Shown: positions 39,730-48,644 of the stretch, in pieces
Numbering within the stretch: position 1 is the stretch's first letter
Layout: every line of letters begins with the position of its first letter
From: Undaria pinnatifida
Lineage: Eukaryota > Sar > Phaeophyceae > Laminariales > Alariaceae
Assembly: GCA_012845835.1 (NCBI GenBank)
Contig: JABAKD010000025.1
Span: forward strand, 10,049,779 to 10,113,778
DNA: 64,000 nt
Direction of reading: 5' to 3'
Notes under the pieces: model-generated
Database searches by the model: none
What the model was told of the DNA's origin: nothing
What the model saw: the letters and a program-made list of their open reading frames with translations, nothing else
Program-made: the position numbers and the translations under genes

Positions 39730-39965
39730 TCCATACGCTAGAAAGTACGCACAAGCCGCGAAAGTCCGCCTGACAAGTGGTTTTTAGGAGGATGCAACTC
39801 ACCCTTCATGCGGCTCGCCAAACATCTTACGACTCTTCGCGCTTGGTGCACGCGATGCCTGCCTGGTTGGTGAAAACCCAACGTGCTCCGTCCTGACATT
39901 GTAGGGATGCGAGGGTCTATGGTCTTACGACTACGGCTATGCATGAAATGAGTACCCCCCCCGCC
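39730..39965 (-). repeat. Dispersed family G copy
   Basis: Parallel to 2625-2868: 'GCTAGAAAGTACGCACAAGCC', 'AGGAGGATGCAACTCACC', 'GGTCTATGGTCTTACGAC', 'GCATGAAATGAGTACC'. Confidence 0.72.
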
Positions 39966-40003
39966 CGCCATCGTTGACCTCTTGTTCGCATCGCCTCTAC
40001 TCT

Positions 40004-40290
40004 AGTTTAATATTTAAAACGCTCCCACTGGTGACACGTTCAACATGGTGGTAGGTGTTGGCCTGCTTGCCAACGCGGACTGCGCGCTGATCGCCAACAC
40101 GCCCCCCCTCCCTGTCCCCCGACCACCAACCCCCACTTCCCGCTCCCGCTCGTCCCTTCCCCGCCCTCCCTTCCCGACTTCCAGGTTGATCTTCATAGAC
40201 GCTTCAACCACTATGAGTTGGCGTTCTTGGTAAAACCCGGTTTTGCCCTGATTACCAACACCGTGCCTCTCTTTTCCTTCCCCCCCCACC
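40004..40290 (+). pseudogene. Two broken upstream copies of the exon at 40419
   Basis: Copy one (40010-40100) follows ctctactctag and contains APTGDTFNMVVGVGLLANAD, but its first codons are out of frame. Copy two (40184-40270) follows cccgacttccag and begins LIFIDAS, then shifts and stops. Both align with the exon at 40419 (IIFTNAPTGDTFSVTVGVGV, LITNT/LLTNT). The C/T-rich acceptor tracts are duplicated too. Confidence 0.65.
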
Positions 40291-40418
40291 CTCCCTTCCC
40301 CTCCGCTCCACCCCCTCCCCTTCCTCTTCCCCTCTCCTTATAGTCTTACGGCTACGATCGTGCATGATAATAAGCCCCCCTCCCCTCCCCCCCGACCCCT
40401 CGCCCGATCGCCCTCCAG

Positions 40419-40643
40419 GATAATTTTCACGAACGCTCCTACCGGCGATACGTTTAGCGTAACCGTAGGGGTTGGCGTGCTCGCCAAGACAGACTTCGCC
40501 ACACTGCTCACCAACACGACCCCTCGAAATTGGACGCTAGGACAGCGGCGGAGGATCTTTAAGCGGGCAATCGCTGAGCGGGCGTTCTTCGTTCCTGTGG
40601 AAGAGGATGACTTGGACGACGAGAACCTGTCGATAGAAAAAAC
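40419..40643 (+). CDS. Internal exon (gene C), intact copy of a triplicated exon
   Basis: Acceptor cgatcgccctccag, one lead base, frame IIFTNAPTGDTFSVTVGVGV, LAKTDFATLLTNTTPRNWTL, GQRRRIFKRAIAERAFFVPV, EEDDLDDENLSIEK, donor AAC|GTGAGC with two bases left. The first half is beta-like, then a basic helix and an acidic cluster. Phase accepts the exon at 38080 and suits the exon at 42737. Two broken copies precede it, and partial copies of its second half follow (40850, 41150). Tandem exon duplication is evident. Domain not recognised. Confidence 0.6.
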
Positions 40644-40843
40644 GTGAGCTCGCGTGTTGTCACGTGTCGCCGAAAGGCCAGGCTTTCATCGAGGTCGATC
40701 TTTTCCCACCTTTTTTTTTCCGGTACCACGTACCAGGTTTGTGATTTTTCTGGATTGGTTGCTCATAATGACATGCTACGCACCAGATTTCCCTCCCCCA
40801 AAATGATGTTGTTCTTATTACTTGTCCAAAACCAAGCGTAGTT

Positions 40844-40985
40844 ATGCTAACACAGCGGCGTAGGGATATCAACCGCACACTCGCGGGGAGAACGCTGTTC
40901 GTCCCTGTGGAAGATGATGATGATGATTCCGATGACGAAAAACAGCAGATTGAAAGCTCGTCAGTGGAATGGTTTTTCACGCCGC
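40844..40985 (+). CDS. Duplicate of the second half of exon 40419
   Basis: After aaccaagcgtag the frame reads MLTQRRRDINRTLAGRTLFV, PVEDDDDDSDDEKQQIESSS, matching LGQRRRIFKRAIAERAFFVPVEED of the exon at 40419. The acidic run is expanded by GAT repeats. It may be a real exon or a relic; no clear donor was seen. Confidence 0.4.
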
Positions 40986-41025
40986 CCAAGAGATGTAACC
41001 AGTGGAGAAAGCCGGGGGTATACCG

Positions 41026-41112
41026 TTTTTCCACCCATTGACAAGTCGTGGCCGTCAACCGCTTTTGTTTTTTCACCCATTGACAAGTCGTGGCCGTCAA
41101 CCGCTTTTGTTT
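41026..41112. repeat. 42-bp direct repeat, two exact copies
   Basis: 'TTCACCCATTGACAAGTCG' to 'CAACCGCTTTTGTTTT' occurs at 41029 and again 42 bases on without change, with the beginning of a third copy. This is a very recent duplication. Confidence 0.92.
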
Positions 41113-41119
41113 TTTCACA

Positions 41120-41310
41120 TCCTCTCGACACATTCCAACCATGAGGTGCCGTCGATCGAAAAACGTGAACGTCTTCGTCACGTCGCCCCGAAATATTCCA
41201 ATCACGAGATACCACGGATTGAAAAGTCGGAGGCGGGGAGAGGAGCGGGCAATCGCAACAGAGCGGAGAGGGCATTTTTTCCGCTCTCCGGCTTTATGCT
41301 ATGCTGACGG
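41120..41310 (+). pseudogene. Further relic of the repeated exon module
   Basis: The frame reads HSNHEVPSIEKRERLRHVAP, KYSNHEIPRIEKSEAGRGAG, NRAERAFFPLSGFMLC, stop. 'SNHE(V/I)P(S/R)IEK' occurs twice, and RAERAFF echoes AIAERAFF of the exon at 40419. It looks like decayed tandem copies. Confidence 0.4.
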
Positions 41311-41469
41311 CTGCATGGGTACGGTCAAGCACGCAGCACCGCCTTTCGAGGAAGCGCTTCACGATGTGGCATAGATAGTGCTCTAAGCCAACGTATCCGT
41401 ACAGGATCCAGTACAACGCCGAAGCTGGTCTCTGGCGACAAGCGCCTGCGCAGAACTTTAGACGGTTAC

Positions 41470-41665
41470 CCGAAAGCACCATACACTACGACAGTATTGT
41501 TTACACAACAAGGCGGTCGGAGTAAGGCGGTATCCCGACATAAGGCGGTCAAAATCGCTTGGCGTGACTGGGGGATCGCTCGCATAACCTGGACCGAACA
41601 AGGCGGCTTGCCCGGTCATATTGCTCTGGCACACCCCCGCCTATTCGGGAGATCCCTGCTGTACC
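41470..41665 (+). repeat. Dispersed family Q (AAGGCGGT-rich)
   Basis: AAGGCGGT recurs at 41511, 41524, 41541 and 41599 with 12-17-bp spacing. The reverse complement of 51080-51230 has the same arrangement ('CAAGGCGGTGATCC', 'CAAGGCGGTCATTG', 'GATCGCTTGG'). Its outer edges resemble the pogo-like TIRs. Confidence 0.55.
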
Positions 41666-41904
41666 TGGTTCAACGTGTTAAAAAGACTAAGGGCTCCTCC
41701 TAACGAACGCAAAACCATCACGATTCGGACACATGCAGCACGGTACAGGTTTACCACTTCTTTTGTTTTCCCCCAGTTCAAGGTTCTCGGCGTGAAGAGT
41801 TCTTAAGCTCGACCCGACAAAACTGATTTGATGAGAAATTTCGTGGCCTAGGTGTACCAACAAAAAAAACACGTTTTGGGCAAACAAGAACGAAAATCCG
41901 ACCA

Positions 41905-41956
41905 TTTTCGGGTTAGGGTTAAGGTTAGGGTTAAGGTTAGGGTTGGGGTTACGCCA
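41905..41956. repeat. Interstitial telomere-like repeat
   Basis: GGGTTAGGGTTAAGGTTAGGG and on: six TTAGGG/TTAAGG/TTGGGG units. A shorter CCCTAACCCTAACC lies at 27678-27691. TTAGGG-type repeats are telomeric in many eukaryotes; here the tract is internal. Confidence 0.85.
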
Positions 41957-42427
41957 AAAAAATGTGCTGTAATTCCTCTATCGTAGCACGCGTCTTCGAA
42001 TCGTGGTGCATGTTTGACGGCCGCAGTATGTCAACGCTTTTTACCTCCGCCCTCCCCCCCCAAAAAAATGTGTAGTCTATATATATTTATGTCTCTTGCT
42101 CTTTTTGTCCCGAAGCTTTCAGAGATATGCGTTCTTTGAGGGACTTCCTAAACATAAGTGTCTCTTTTGCCACAAAGTGTTTTTTTTTTTCAACATCATG
42201 TTTCGAGGATTTTGCTCACAACGTCTCGTTTATATGCGTCGCGATTCCTTCCTTTGTCTTTTAGACGTTTGCTACGACAGAGAGGTAGCTTTTGCTTTGG
42301 GCGTTTTTCTTTTCCTTGACCGCAAATCGTCTTTTTTTTTGCTCTTGTTTGTTTCTCCAAAGCACGCTTCTTTCTTCTTTCTTTAGACCCTAGGCCATGC
42401 GGTTTGTTCGTCAAGCTGTACTTTTTG
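41957..42427. mobile_element. MITE B end plus diverged B copy
   Basis: 41975-41996 has CCTCTATCGTAGCACGCGTC (a B right end). 42263-42425 has 'GACGTTTGCTACGACAGAGAGG' and 'GACCCTAGGCCATGCGG'. Between them there is T-rich DNA without a gene. Confidence 0.5.
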
Positions 42428-42622
42428 CGTGAACTCTCCAAAGTATTTATGTTGGGTTAAGAATAACTAAAAATAAAATAGTTTGAGCTAAGAATAACTC
42501 AAACTATTTCATTTTTGGTCAAGAATAACTCAAAAACATTTATTTTTTGGTTAAAAATAACTCAAACTATTTTATTTTGGGTCAATAATAAATCAAAATA
42601 GTTTATTTTGGGTTAAGAAAGG
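42428..42622. repeat. 31-bp AT-rich minisatellite, about six copies
   Basis: TTAAGAATAACTCAAACTAT-type units begin at 42459, 42489, 42520, 42552, 42583 and 42614, a period of 31. It is the only markedly AT-rich stretch of the window. Confidence 0.9.
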
Positions 42623-42736
42623 TATGGAGCTCCTCAAGTAGGCAGTAGCCTCCGAAAAATAATTTCTGCGCCTTTTCCGTAGCGTGTGTCTCAAGCTATT
42701 CCCGTCCCGCCCCCACCCCCCCCCCTTCAATAAAAG

Positions 42737-42847
42737 AACCACCAAAGAACCGACAAGCGTCGTGGCAGCCTCGGCTGACGTGAGCGGTGGTACTGGCACG
42801 GACGCGGTGAGGACCTTGATACGAAGGCGCCCGCGCTGTGCGATCAG
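42737..42847 (+). CDS. Internal exon candidate (gene C)
   Basis: The AG at cttcaataaaag is preceded by a C-rich tract. With one lead base the frame reads TTKEPTSVVAASADVSGGTG, TDAVRTLIRRRPRCAI and ends at CAG|GTGCGC with two bases left. Phase fits after the exon at 40643 and before exons needing one base (43445, 47815). It is polar, then basic. No family recognised. Confidence 0.48.
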
Positions 42848-42849
42848 GT

Positions 42850-43340
42850 GCGCACCGTATCAGAAGTTGTTGTTCGCGGGAGAACCGATAGGTCTATTGG
42901 GGTGGGTTGCTTCTGGAACGATGTGATTTCTGGTCCGTTTTTGCATAAAGATATATCCAGTGTGGTGTTAGACTAAGCTAATACGTCAGGCATATTTGGA
43001 CGTTTTGATATGCATAAACGTAGCATGCTCGGACCTGTTTGCTCGGACCTGTTTTCGAGCACAGCGAGCATATTTGGACGAGAAAATGGTATTTTCCGTA
43101 CGGAGCATATTTGGTGTATGCGTTTTATCCAGTGAAGGACATCTCAAAGTAGAAAAGAGAGGGCGATGCGGATCTAAACCTAATCTTACAAGAACCCGGG
43201 GTCGGCGCCAGAGGGGCCACAGCGATAACCTCTTGTCAATCACACTTATAGTTCGGGGAAAGTCTTCTAACAGGAATATGCTTGGACCCTTTTTTTACAT
43301 TAGCAGGAGGGTTGAGAACACCTCTGCTGTTTGCGCGCGG
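42850..43340. other. No recognised gene
   Basis: 43000-43110 carries imperfect repeats around GCATATTTGG and TGCTCGGACCTGTTT. Nothing else could be supported. Confidence 0.4.
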
Positions 43341-43342
43341 CG

Positions 43343-43700
43343 CGTCGCAAGCAACCTGCCCCAGAATTTATAAATTTGTGTGCCGCGGTAAAACGCTACG
43401 ATACGGGTGGGAGGGGTGGGCACTTTCACTTCATTTGAGTTTAGGTTATTTCGGGCGAGCTCCGATCCTCACGATACCCTTGTCGTTGGCGTCACCGAAG
43501 CCTCCTCCCCACTTGCTGGCGCGTCGCAAGCAACCTGCCCCAGCATTACGAAATATGCGTGCCGCGGTACGGGACAAACGCTACGATACGGGTGGGAGGG
43601 GTGGGCACTTTCACTTCATTTGAGTTTAGGTCATTTCGGGCGAGCTCCGATCCTCACGATACCCTCGTCGTCAGCGTTACCAACACTTCCTCTCCACTTC
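43343..43700 (+). repeat. About 178-bp tandem duplication containing an exon-like unit
   Basis: GCGTCGCAAGCAACCTGCCCCAG to TCCCCACTT (43343-43516) is repeated at 43520-43699. In both copies an AG (TTTGAGTTTAG) is followed by one base and a frame reading FRASSDPHDTLVV(G/S)VT(E/N), resembling the NAPTGDTFSVTVGV module at 40419. The copies may be repeated exons of gene C. Confidence 0.75.
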
Positions 43701-43737
43701 CTTTCCCTCGTCAATCATACCGCGGTAGAAGTTGCAG

Positions 43738-43852
43738 TTGTTAATGTTGATGTTAATGTTAAAGTTAATGTTAATGTTATTGTTAATGTGTTTGTTAATG
43801 TTAATGTTGATGTTGATGTTAATGTTGATGTTGATGTTAATATTAATGATAC
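43738..43852. repeat. GTTAAT/GTTGAT hexanucleotide array
   Basis: About 19 degenerate GTTAAT/GTTGAT units; the frame through it reads V-N-V-(N/D). Confidence 0.92.
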
Positions 43853-43924
43853 GGTTGAGCTCTCCTCAAGTGTTGAACTATCGGACATCTTTGATCATGT
43901 TACGAGTATATTTGTTTTAGGATT

Positions 43925-44250
<326 letters not shown>

Positions 44251-44393
44251 GCGCGCGAGCGAATGCCTTCGAAGCCGTGTTTTGGGTGAGATATCGAGCC
44301 CCTCACGTCCTTGTAGCTCAGGAAATTCTGCAGCACTCCTAGCGTGGAATGCCTCCAGACAGCATTGGCACACGCTAGGGTGCACCACCCATT

Positions 44394-44677
44394 GACGCGT
44401 GCTACGATAGAGAGTGCACCACTTATTTTCTGATACTACCCCTCACTTTATGAGCTGTAAGACACGTCCTTCTCAACCCAAAATCTGATTTGGATCAAAA
44501 ACTGAAACTGCTACAGTATATACCGGATTAAAAATCCCATGGGCCTAGGTACACGACGAGAATCACGCAAACACTAAGGGGGCGTGTTTTCCGACGATTT
44601 TGGATCAAGGAGCCCCGTCATTCAGAAACCATTTCTCAGACGAAAAGTGATATGCCTCTATCTTCGTAGCATGCGTC
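44394..44677 (-). mobile_element. MITE family B, full length
   Basis: GACGCGTGCTACGATAGAGA at the left and CCTCTATCTTCGTAGCATGCGTC at the right. The inside includes 'AATCCCATGGGCCTAGG', 'CGAGAATCACG' and 'GGAGCCCCGTCATTCAG'. 284 bp; a good reference copy. Confidence 0.88.
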
Positions 44678-44713
44678 CGTTGTGTTTCTGAGACTCCTGA
44701 CCACTTCAGGACC

Positions 44714-45094
44714 GCTATACTATTGTACTATCAATAGCATAGCTCGCCATACTATTGTACTATCAATAGCATAGCTCGCCATACTATTGTACCATCAATA
44801 GCATAGCTCGCCATACTATTGTACTATCAATAGCATAGCTCGCCATACTATTGTACCATCAATAGCATAGCTCGCCATACTATTGTACTATCAATAGCAT
44901 AGCTCGCCATACTATTGTACTATCAATAGCATAGCTTGCCATACTATTGTACCATCAATAGCATAGCTCGCCATACTATTGTACTATCAATAGCATAGCT
45001 CGCTATACTATTGTACTATCAATAGCATAGCTCGCCATACTATTGTACTATCAAGAGCATAGCTCGCCATACTATTTTACTATTAATAGCATAC
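44714..45094. repeat. 32-bp satellite with inner dyad, about 12 copies
   Basis: Unit CATACTATTGTACTATCAATAGCATAGCTCGC; landmarks at 44717, 44749 and 44781 give a period of 32. CTATTG-TACTAT-CAATAG is an inverted repeat within each unit. Unrelated in sequence to the 32-bp satellite at 25.7 kb. Confidence 0.95.
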
Positions 45095-45631
45095 TCCTCT
45101 TGGACAAAAACTGATTTAGAGAAGAATGAAAAAAAATTGCAACCGGACAAAACAAATTTTTGGGTCCTAAGGTTCAAAAAAATACATACCAAAAAAAAAA
45201 AATGCGAATGCATTTACGATCATTCCCTTGATATTGGGGTCGAGAGCTCCCACAAATCCTTCTCTATACAATACCAACTTACAATTAACTTTGAGCCAAA
45301 AGAGGGTTTCCAGTTGAAAAAAGGGCTTGAGGAGTTCCGACATTCAGGGCGTTTTCGGGCTAATAAAAGGTGCTACCTCGATCGTAGCAGGCACACCGCT
45401 CCCCGCTCCAAACTCGCGACCCTTTTCTTCGCCCGTGACCCACACCCCCAAAGATGTCTGGGACGAGACAGCACCGTGGCGTACGCCCCCAACGCGCAGC
45501 GGCCAAGCTTAGCATTCGGAGGGCGTGCCAAAAACGTCCACCAGCTACAACAACCACGCGTTAGGGACCATCGCTCTTGCACCGTCCTCGATCACCGCTC
45601 TCCCACGACGAGAACAACGCTGCCGGCACAG
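45095..45631. other. MITE B/family I remnants; upstream part of an open frame
   Basis: 45230-45330 holds family I words and 45330-45392 a B end (GGTGCTACCTCGATCGTAGC). From 45410 several frames are open (PNAQRPSLAFGGRAKNVHQL), but no acceptor favours this part. Confidence 0.45.
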
Positions 45632-45924
45632 GTGCCGGTGTGGCGCGCTCACTGGGCGGGTGAAGGATCGGCGAACAACCTCACTGATCTGCCAGGCAGC
45701 CAGCTGGCAGTGGCAAGAGCATGGAAGGTCGGTTCGGAAGGCCGCCAGCGAAAAGTGAAGGAGGGCGAGGACGATGCGGTTGCGGCTGTGGCGCGGGCTC
45801 CGTCCTCTGCAGCACCGGCGGCCTTGAGAGGAGGGGCGATTGAACCCGATGAAGCCGCGGCAGAGGCAGGCGTGAGAGCACTGCCGCGCAGCAGGCCGAA
45901 ACGGGAGTGCGGGCGAGGACGTAG
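45632..45924 (+). CDS. Exon of an Ala/Arg/Glu-rich protein
   Basis: After acgctgccggcacag the frame reads VPVWRAHWAGEGSANNLTDL, PGSQLAVARAWKVGSEGRQR, KVKEGEDDAVAAVARAPSSA, GAIEPDEAAAEAGVRALPRS, KRECGRGR and ends at TAG|GTGAGG with two bases left. The DLPGSQLAVARAWKV part resembles DQVDLQLAAAAAQV at 60.8 kb and DQVDVQLATVVARV at 61.48 kb. Phase 0 at its start, two bases at its end. The rest is probably disordered. No family recognised. Confidence 0.52.
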
Positions 45925-46039
45925 GTGAGGAGTTGAAGCATCTTCACCTTTACAGCCGAGTACGGCCGTCGCACGAAGAACGATGGTGGTATACACGCGA
46001 ACGTCATATGTGCACGAAATATTTGATTCGTTCGGGCGT

Positions 46040-46260
46040 GGAGGAGGGGTGTACTCATTTCATTCATAGCCGTGGCCATATGACCATATATCCTCGCATC
46101 CCACAGCGCCGGGACGGAGAACGTTGGGTTTTCACCGACCATGCCGACATCGCGTGCACAAGCGCAAAACGCCGTGAGGTGTTGGGCGGGTCGCATGAAG
46201 GATGAGCTGCGTCGTGCTAAGAATCACGTCGTGAGGCGAACTTCGGCATATCGTGCGCAC
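46040..46260 (+). repeat. Dispersed family G copy
   Basis: 'GGGTGTACTCATTTCATTCA', 'CATATGACCATATATCCTCG', 'GGGACGGAGAACGTTGGGTT', 'CATCGCGTGCACAAGCGC', 'GTGTTGGGCGGGTCGCATGA'. Confidence 0.72.
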
Positions 46261-46404
46261 TTTCCTGCATACGGATGTCACCTTTGATGTTTTTTTTTTT
46301 TTGGTGTAGCGACTGCTAGAGACGGCAATGGGGATACCATGAACTGCCTCGTGGGTGCCTTACCATATACACATTTACGCGACACCACCCTCCCGTCTGC
46401 GAAT

Positions 46405-46475
46405 ACAGAATCTACCTGTAGATGATCTACCTGTAGATAATCTAGATCGTAGATAATCTAGAACACGATCTGTCC
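46405..46475. repeat. TCTAGAT/CTGTAGAT block
   Basis: 'CTACCTGTAGATGATCTACC', 'GTAGATAATCTAGATCGTAG' and on. The words resemble those of 6500-6600. Confidence 0.7.
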
Positions 46476-46696
46476 GAGGTGTATTGTTTGTTTTTTCACG
46501 ACTAAACGCGGGTTTCTACCTCAAACGACGCCAATAAACATAGGGGTCCCCATTCGAGATGGTTGAACCCACGAGCGGTCCAAAATTTGCGGTGTGGTGT
46601 TCTACAAATAAAAAAAAATGAATGTTCTTCTTCCCGGTTTGTTTTTATGACTCTCCGTGTCATGCATGCAGGCGGCCTCTGCCAATTCAGCAGTAG

Positions 46697-46840
46697 AGTA
46701 CCCGCCCAAATCCCGCCCACTCGCACGCACCGAGCATGGGCCGAAGCAGCAAGGGAGAGGGGGTCGACCTGTCGAGTGGGGCGACGATCAGTAGGGACAC
46801 ATTCTCCTATAGGGGTGCACCTGCATTTGGCCTTCTGAGG
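46697..46840 (+). CDS. Exon candidate, possible start exon
   Basis: The frame contains an ATG at 46736 and reads MGRSSKGEGVDLSSGATISR, DTFSYRGAPAFGLLR, then a GTAGTC donor (46841), or runs on through VVTWLMNHIPDMEKNTW to a stop at 46930. Upstream bases (46697-46735) are open too. Composition is clearly coding-like. It could be the first exon of a transcript or an internal one. Unrecognised. Confidence 0.45.
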
Positions 46841-46944
46841 GTAGTCACTTGGTTAATGAACCACATTCCCGACATGGAAAAAAACACCTGGAGTTCGACG
46901 AGCAAAACATCGTGTAGGAGTTGGAAATGAGCTCTGTACTTCAA

Positions 46945-47160
46945 AACCAAAAATCTGGTTTTTGAGACTAAACAAAACTAAAAGTGCAGCCTGATGAGCA
47001 ATGAACAAAAACCATGACCTAGGCCTACAAAAAAAATATGTTCTGCCGAAAATAAAAAGGATAAGGTCCTGACGATATTGGGTTAAGGAAGCACCGTTGT
47101 TCAGAAACAAAAAAACGCCAAAAAAAAGCGAAAACTCTATGGTGGCACGGGGTCTAGACG
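46945..47160 (-). mobile_element. MITE family B part
   Basis: 'TGATGAGCAATGAACAAAAACC', 'ATGACCTAGGCCTACAAA', 'GATATTGGGTTAAGGAAGCACC' and 'CTCTATGGTGGCACGG' follow the B order. Confidence 0.55.
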
Positions 47161-47199
47161 AGACCTCCATTTGGTGGTCGCGGCGTGTTGGTTGTGTAG

Positions 47200-47359
47200 G
47201 TGATTCTGGTGTTGGTGTTGGTGATGGTGTTGGTGGCGTCTCGTATTTCCCGAGCTGCCCCCCGGTATCGGTTGATGCCGCCGTCGCCGCCGCTGCTGCC
47301 GCTGCTAGTGATGCTTCTACTAAGCACGTAACTTCTGGAACCTGTCTTGCGACCACTGA
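47200..47359 (+). CDS. Internal exon, Gly/Val then Ala-rich
   Basis: Acceptor ggcgtgttggttgtgtag, two lead bases, frame DSGVGVGDGVGGVSYFPSCP, PVSVDAAVAAAAAAASDAST, KHVTSGTCLATT, donor GA|GTAGGT with two bases left. It joins in phase to 47815 (E-LCGGVAC). Without splicing, a single TAG (47361) interrupts a frame that otherwise continues to 47621 (NADELPTVEKYPAARAPSDR, SGVEEYHVQERNITNQRECT), which is also coding-like. Confidence 0.5.
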
Positions 47360-47621
47360 GTAGGTCGTAGGCCACGACTTAGCGTCGAGCACAGCCAACA
47401 ACCACCCACCATCCACCAACGCAGACGAATTGCCGACAGTTGAAAAATATCCTGCTGCGCGAGCTCCCAGCGACAGATGCCCTTGCTGTTGGTGTTCGAA
47501 CGCTGACTCACACAATCAAGCCCGCGGTCACAGGACAGGTTCAAGTCACTCCGGAGTGGAAGAATATCATGTCCAGGAAAGAAACATAACAAACCAAAGG
47601 GAGTGCACGTATATATCATAG
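47360..47621 (+). CDS. Continuation of the same frame after one TAG
   Basis: After the TAG at 47361 the frame is open to 47621: STANNHPPSTNADELPTVEK, YPAARAPSDRCPCCWCSNAD, SHNQARGHRTGSSHSGVEEY, HVQERNITNQRECTYIS. CPCCWC is notable. Either an alternative 3' end, a readthrough or pseudogene tail, or chance. Confidence 0.35.
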
Positions 47622-47814
47622 CTCAAGCACGTCGTACATCCACCAAAAAAAAAATGAAATCGAGCTACCTTTAGAACTGCATGCGCGATACAAATCCACA
47701 GATGCTTCGTGGTCATTATCCCTTCATGCCTCACAGGTTTACTCGACGGGGGCGCACTTTTTTTCGTCAAGTCCACACACATTTTTGTTCCATTATTCCT
47801 TTCACCCCTCACAG

Positions 47815-47913
47815 GTTATGCGGCGGCGTGGCGTGCGTGGGGGGCAAGCCGGGGTATTTCACGCTGCTGCGAGGTAACTGGGCGGGCGTTGAGGACGAGT
47901 TTGTTCTTGATTG
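47815..47913 (+). CDS. Internal exon
   Basis: Strong acceptor (attcctttcacccctcacag), one lead base, frame LCGGVACVGGKPGYFTLLRG, NWAGVEDEFVLDW, and a GTGAGT donor with two bases left (99 bases). The acceptor region is duplicated about 85 bases upstream (CATTATCCCTTCATGCCTCACAG at 47714). Phase accepts 47359 and leads to 50749 (DW-HTPRGF). Small, beta-like, with two Cys; not recognised. Confidence 0.58.
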
Positions 47914-48119
47914 GTGAGTGCGTTGGGTGTGGAGACTACTCGTACTACTACTCGTACTTGTAGCAACGTCTGATGCATGCGGTTTGTGTTATTGCACATG
48001 TTCTGCGGTAGGTTGCGGTAGGTTTGGTGTTGTCCCTGTGCACAGATTTATCCAGCATTGGGCCCCCTTTTCCCTCTTTGGTTTGGGTCCAAAAAAAACT
48101 TTTTGGCGGCTGCCCCCTT

Positions 48120-48405
48120 AAGATAATGAATGATCCATCCTACTGTAGAGGTGGAACAACATTTTTTTTTTGTATGGGGCTGCTCGCTTTAAGAGCGCCC
48201 TGTCAGCTCGCCCGCCAAAAAACTGATTTTGGCGAAAAATGAACGTGCAGCCGGATGACAGACCGAAAAAAAGAAAAAAAAAGAAAAAAAAAGCAGAACG
48301 TAAAAAACAAGGATGAACTCTCGTCCGACGATTTTTTTTTATTATTATTGTTATTAATAGGTTAAGGAGCCCCGTCATTTAGACAAGAAAAAAAACGGGG
48401 CTACT
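48120..48405 (-). mobile_element. MITE family B
   Basis: 'ATCCTACTGTAGAGGTGG', 'TTTAAGAGCGCCCTGTC', 'GAACGTGCAGCCGGATGACAG', 'GGTTAAGGAGCCCCGTCATT'. Diverged, with long A and T runs. Confidence 0.55.
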
Positions 48406-48644
48406 GCTGTCTTAACCCTCGTCTCATGTTTTTACGTGGAAAGAAAAATGTATAATATATATATAATGTATGTGGGGAAAATAAATTTTGACACGGGCTG
48501 CGATAGCGGGGAAGTGGCGCTTTTCGCTTTTCGGAGCGCCTTAACCTCGAATCGTCCAGTCTTCAAAACGCCCCCTTTTTTTTTAATTTCTGAACGATTT
48601 CTTCGTTGTAGGTATGCATTCGCCGTGGGATTTTGTTATAAGCC

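Noticed and set aside
44714-45094. CRISPR-like array (regular 32-bp units with a dyad)
   Set aside because: There are no variable spacers; units are contiguous and the context is eukaryotic.
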